33,881 nucleotides of DNA from Burkholderiales bacterium PBB2 (lineage in GTDB: Bacteria; Pseudomonadota; Gammaproteobacteria; Burkholderiales; Burkholderiaceae_C). The stretch lies in the NCBI GenBank assembly GCA_002255955.1, contig NKIM01000050.1, positions 1 to 33,881 of the forward strand, in the 5' to 3' direction. The translations under genes and the position numbers were made by a program. The stretch's first letter is position 1. Every line of letters starts with the position of its first letter. The notes beneath the pieces are model-generated. The model was not told where the DNA came from. It saw only the letters and a list, made by a program, of their open reading frames with translations, and did no database searches. This document shows, piece by piece, positions 31,836-33,881 of this stretch.

Positions 31836-32087
31836 TCACTTCAGCGATTCGATCAGGTCGATGTAGCTTTGCATCGCTTCGTCGCTGCTGGTGCCCTTGA
31901 GCTCGTTCCAGGCGTCCCATTTGGCGCGGCCGACCATGTCGGTGAAGCCCGGGCGGCTGCCGTCCACATCGCCGCTGCTGCCTTGCTTGTAGAGCGCATA
32001 GAGCTTCAGCAGGGTCATGTTGTCAGGACGCTCGGGCAGGTTCTTGGACTCGGCCACAGCGGCTTCGAATTGGTCTTTCAGGCTCAT
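31836..32087 (-). CDS. Acyl-CoA-binding protein (ACBP)
   Basis: The 83-residue cytosolic protein binds long-chain acyl-CoA esters and buffers or carries them to acyltransferases. It has the normal four-helix length and signatures: LKDQFEAAVAESKNLPERPDN, LKLYALYKQGSSGDVDGSRPGF and MVGRAKWDAWNELKGTSSDEAMQSY-type helix ends, with the ligand-contact YALYKQ and KWDAW. I chose the ATG at 32087 because AGGAG lies five bases upstream. It diverges from the WS/DGAT gene, which uses acyl-CoA as donor, so joint function in neutral-lipid storage is likely. It shares a 143-base region with two competing inverted repeats. Confidence 0.95.
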   Translation of the reverse strand: MSLKDQFEAAVAESKNLPERPDNMTLLKLYALYKQGSSGDVDGSRPGFTDMVGRAKWDAWNELKGTSSDEAMQSYIDLIESLK

Positions 32088-32112
32088 GGTGTCTCCTAGA
32101 TGGCGGTGAGTG

Positions 32113-32157
32113 CCGATTGAACTGGTAACAATCGGGATGGACGCCGATGATGTTACC
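32113..32157. promoter_or_regulatory. Two mutually exclusive inverted repeats between ACBP and WS/DGAT genes
   Basis: Repeat A: CCGATTG (32113-32119), nine bases, CAATCGG (32129-32135), perfect. Repeat B: GGTAACAATCGG (32124-32135), eight bases, CCGAT (32144-32148), two-base bulge, TGTTACC (32151-32157), 12 pairs. Both use the block 32129-32135, so only one can form at a time in RNA. Repeat A begins 26 bases before the ACBP start, in its likely leader. They could be protein operators or an RNA switch; no promoter boxes are clear. AACTGGT inside A resembles a FadR half-site, but the other half is absent. Confidence 0.55.
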
Positions 32158-32219
32158 CAGCATTGTGTGAGCACGACACTCTAAAAACCGCCGTTCGCCC
32201 CGCCTTGATGAAGATGATG

Positions 32220-32224
32220 AGGAG
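32220..32224 (+). promoter_or_regulatory. Ribosome binding site fixing a TTG start for the WS/DGAT gene
   Basis: AGGAG stands six bases before TTG at 32231. The first in-frame ATG (32252) has no such site, so the TTG is the more probable start and would limit expression. Confidence 0.7.
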
Positions 32225-32230
32225 ACCGCA

Positions 32231-33664
32231 TTGACGCATTCGCATGAACGCATGTCCAAGGTGGACACGGCCTGGTTGCGCATGGACACGGAGTCCAACC
32301 TGATGATGATCGTCGGGGTCTGGATCATCCGCCCCGGCATCAGCCTGGCGGCCTTGCGCGAGCGCGTCGAGGCGCGGCTGCTGCAGTACGGGCGCTTCCG
32401 TCAAAAGGTGGTGGAAGACGCCATGGGTGCGCAATGGGTGGAGGACGATGACTTCGACATCACCCGCCATGTGCAGGCCGAAGAACTCTTGCCCCGGCGC
32501 GGCCAGAGCCGGCAGGATTGCCTCAAGGAGCGCGTCGGTGAACTGGCGGCCGAGCCGCTGAACCCGGCTCACCCGCTCTGGCAGTTCCAGCTGATCGAGG
32601 ACATGGGCGATGGCAGCAGCGCCCTGGTCGCCCGCATCCACCATTGCATCGGCGATGGCATCGCCCTGATCGCCGTGATGCTGTCCATCACCGACGGCGG
32701 CAAGGCGCCGCCGAAGCGCCTGCAGCAGCCGCGTGACGACCAGGACTGGCTGACCGATGCCTTGCTCAAGCCCATCAGCGCCATGACCATCAAGGCCATC
32801 CGTGTGGCCGGCGCGGGCATGGCCAAGTCGGTGGACACGCTGATGCAGCCCCACCATCCGCTCGACAGCTCGATGGACATGGCGCGCATGGGTTATCAGG
32901 CGGTCAGCGATGTGGCGGCCTTTGCCCTGATGTCGGACGATTCTCCGACGCAGCTCAAGGGCAAGCCAGGCACGCAGAAGCGCGTGGCCTGGGACGAGGG
33001 CCTGCCGCTCGATGCCGTCAAGGCCGTGGGCAAGGCGCTGAACTGCTCGATCAACGATGTGCTGCTCAGCTGTGTGGCCGGTGCGATTGGGCGTTATCTG
33101 CAGGCCAAGGGCGAAGATGTGGCGGGCAAGGAGATCCGCGCCATGGTGCCGGTCAATCTGCGGCCGATGGAAAAGGCCTACCAGCTGGGCAATCGCTTCG
33201 GCCTGGTGCCGCTGGTGTTGCCCATCGGCATCGAGAACCCGGTCGAGCGCCTCTACGCCGTGCGCTCGCGCATGCAGGATTTGAAAGGCAGCTTCCAGCC
33301 GGTGCTGGCCTTTGGCTTGCTCTCGGTGGCTGGCTTGCTGATCAAGCCGGTGCAACAGGCCATGCTCAATGTCTTCGCTAAAAAGGCGACGGCGGTGATG
33401 ACCAATGTGCCTGGACCGGCGGAGTCCCTGCATTTCTGCGGCTCGACCGTGGAACGGGTGATGTTCTGGGTGCCGCAGTCCGGCGACATAGGCGTGGGCG
33501 TCAGCATCCTGACCTACGCCGGCCGCGTGCAATTCGGCCTGATCACCGACAGCACCTTGTGCCCGGACCCTGAGGGCATCATCGAGCAATTCGCCCCCGA
33601 GTTCGACAAGCTCCTGGTGCTGGCCTTGATGCTGCCGTGGGGGGAAGAGGGCGCGGATTTGTAA
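32231..33664 (+). CDS. Wax ester synthase / acyl-CoA:diacylglycerol acyltransferase (WS/DGAT)
   Basis: The 477-residue enzyme esterifies fatty alcohols or diacylglycerol with acyl-CoA, making wax esters or triacylglycerol at the inner membrane. Family signatures are MSKVDTAWLRMDTESNLMMI (about residues 8-27), PLNPAHPLWQFQLIEDM (about 110), the catalytic HHCIGDG (His near 136-137, DG near 141) and the C-terminal NVPGPAESLHFCGSTVERVMFWVPQSGDIGVGVSI region (given as landmarks). NDVLLSCVAGAIGRYL near 275 is also conserved. The TTG start is chosen for its AGGAG. It is divergent from acyl-CoA-binding protein, a plausible donor carrier. Product type (wax or triacylglycerol) cannot be told here. Confidence 0.95.
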   Translation: MTHSHERMSKVDTAWLRMDTESNLMMIVGVWIIRPGISLAALRERVEARLLQYGRFRQKVVEDAMGAQWVEDDDFDITRHVQAEELLPRRGQSRQDCLKERVGELAAEPLNPAHPLWQFQLIEDMGDGSSALVARIHHCIGDGIALIAVMLSITDGGKAPPKRLQQPRDDQDWLTDALLKPISAMTIKAIRVAGAGMAKSVDTLMQPHHPLDSSMDMARMGYQAVSDVAAFALMSDDSPTQLKGKPGTQKRVAWDEGLPLDAVKAVGKALNCSINDVLLSCVAGAIGRYLQAKGEDVAGKEIRAMVPVNLRPMEKAYQLGNRFGLVPLVLPIGIENPVERLYAVRSRMQDLKGSFQPVLAFGLLSVAGLLIKPVQQAMLNVFAKKATAVMTNVPGPAESLHFCGSTVERVMFWVPQSGDIGVGVSILTYAGRVQFGLITDSTLCPDPEGIIEQFAPEFDKLLVLALMLPWGEEGADL

Positions 33665-33750
33665 GTCAGAGCCTTGGGCTGGAAACCGAACGAAGCCGTC
33701 TTTGACTTTGCTCGTGAGGCCCTGCAGCCCGCGCCGCCACCGGGCTCATG

Positions 33751-33857
33751 GTTCCGGGGTCGGCCCTGGCGGGCCGACTACCCTGCGCTGCTCGCGCCTC
33801 GGGGCTGGCGCATAACTCACTCCGCTCCCTGCGTTCGCTTCGTTCAGACAGAAGCGC
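33751..33857. repeat. Dispersed-repeat-like intergenic block after the WS/DGAT gene
   Basis: This stretch has a perfect hairpin GTCGGCCC-tggc-GGGCCGAC (33759-33778), then CGCATAACTCACTCCGC and GCGTTCGCTTCGTTCAGAC within outer arms GGCGC and GCGCC (about 33806-33857). From memory, such stretches recur between genes in Burkholderiales and are often mis-annotated as short proteins with SERSERRERSE-like strings, which a minus-strand frame here shows. The remaining bases 33665-33750 hold nothing I recognise. The block lies between the WS/DGAT gene and the next, converging gene and may help terminate both. Confidence 0.55.
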
Positions 33858-33861
33858 CAAG

Positions 33862-33881
33862 TCAGAACTTGAAGCGCACGG
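33862..33881 (-). CDS. Last codons of a probable outer-membrane beta-barrel protein
   Basis: On the minus strand the final bases read Val-Arg-Phe-Lys-Phe-stop. A C-terminal phenylalanine with alternating hydrophobic residues is the BAM-recognition signature of outer-membrane barrels such as TonB-dependent receptors and porins. Only five codons are visible, so the assignment is tentative. The gene would converge with WS/DGAT. Confidence 0.4.

Noticed and set aside
32113-32135. FadR-like operator between ACBP and WS/DGAT genes
   Set aside because: Only one half-site (AACTGGT) resembles the known motif and the symmetric partner is missing.
32153-33589. A 478-codon minus-strand frame opposite WS/DGAT
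   Set aside because: Antisense shadow; the plus strand carries HHxxxDG and other family signatures.
33666-33860. A 64-codon minus-strand frame after WS/DGAT
   Set aside because: It is the SERSER-type translation of a repeat-like intergenic block, not a gene.

Overview
The window looks like chromosomal DNA of a high-GC betaproteobacterium of the order Burkholderiales, probably the Roseateles/Rubrivivax/Leptothrix neighbourhood. This rests on the GC-rich codon use, a HrcA/CIRCE-type groE operon, and lipid-storage genes (a polyhydroxyalkanoate-system protein and a wax-ester synthase/diacylglycerol acyltransferase). It also rests on intergenic repeats of a style I recall from this group. The exact genus is inference. 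No phage, transposase, CRISPR array, tRNA or rRNA gene was seen. Almost all genes look intact; the two ends cut groEL and an outer-membrane-protein-like gene.

Layout. 1-900: groES-groEL on the minus strand, with a clear sigma-70 promoter and a CIRCE operator, and an unusually long, strongly palindromic groES-groEL spacer. 908-7402: a membrane-bound PAS-GGDEF-EAL cyclic-di-GMP enzyme and a TonB-dependent receptor, separated by an intrinsic terminator. 7844-14002: five genes on alternating strands, most with a link to membrane lipids: phosphatidylserine decarboxylase, a membrane-anchored class III PLP aminotransferase, an Mpo1/DUF962-like membrane protein, a GT4 glycosyltransferase and the lysophospholipid transporter LplT. 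14147-19656: a secreted SnoaL-like protein, a TMEM175-type channel, an unrecognised secreted HExxH metallopeptidase, an SDR oxidoreductase and a PHB-depolymerase-like esterase.

19994-23355 is a plus-strand operon: periplasmic TPR protein, small membrane protein, LytS-type histidine kinase and LytTR response regulator, preceded by a repeated 12-base motif. 28077-23386 is a minus-strand run: M20 amidohydrolase, DUF2817 peptidase-like protein, DUF1415 protein, isochorismatase-fold hydrolase and GlxA-type regulator. 28266-31778 is a plus-strand run: molybdopterin oxidoreductase, HELSH aminopeptidase lipoprotein and polyhydroxyalkanoate-system protein. The window ends with acyl-CoA-binding protein and WS/DGAT, which diverge from a short region carrying two mutually exclusive inverted repeats, then a dispersed-repeat-like block and the last codons of a beta-barrel-like protein.

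The strongest leads for something not yet described are the lipid-flavoured block at 7.8-14.0 kb, the operon at 20.0-23.4 kb with its upstream repeats, the 581-residue metallopeptidase at 15.5-17.3 kb, and the nested inverted repeats at the ACBP/WS-DGAT intergenic region. None is proven by sequence alone.
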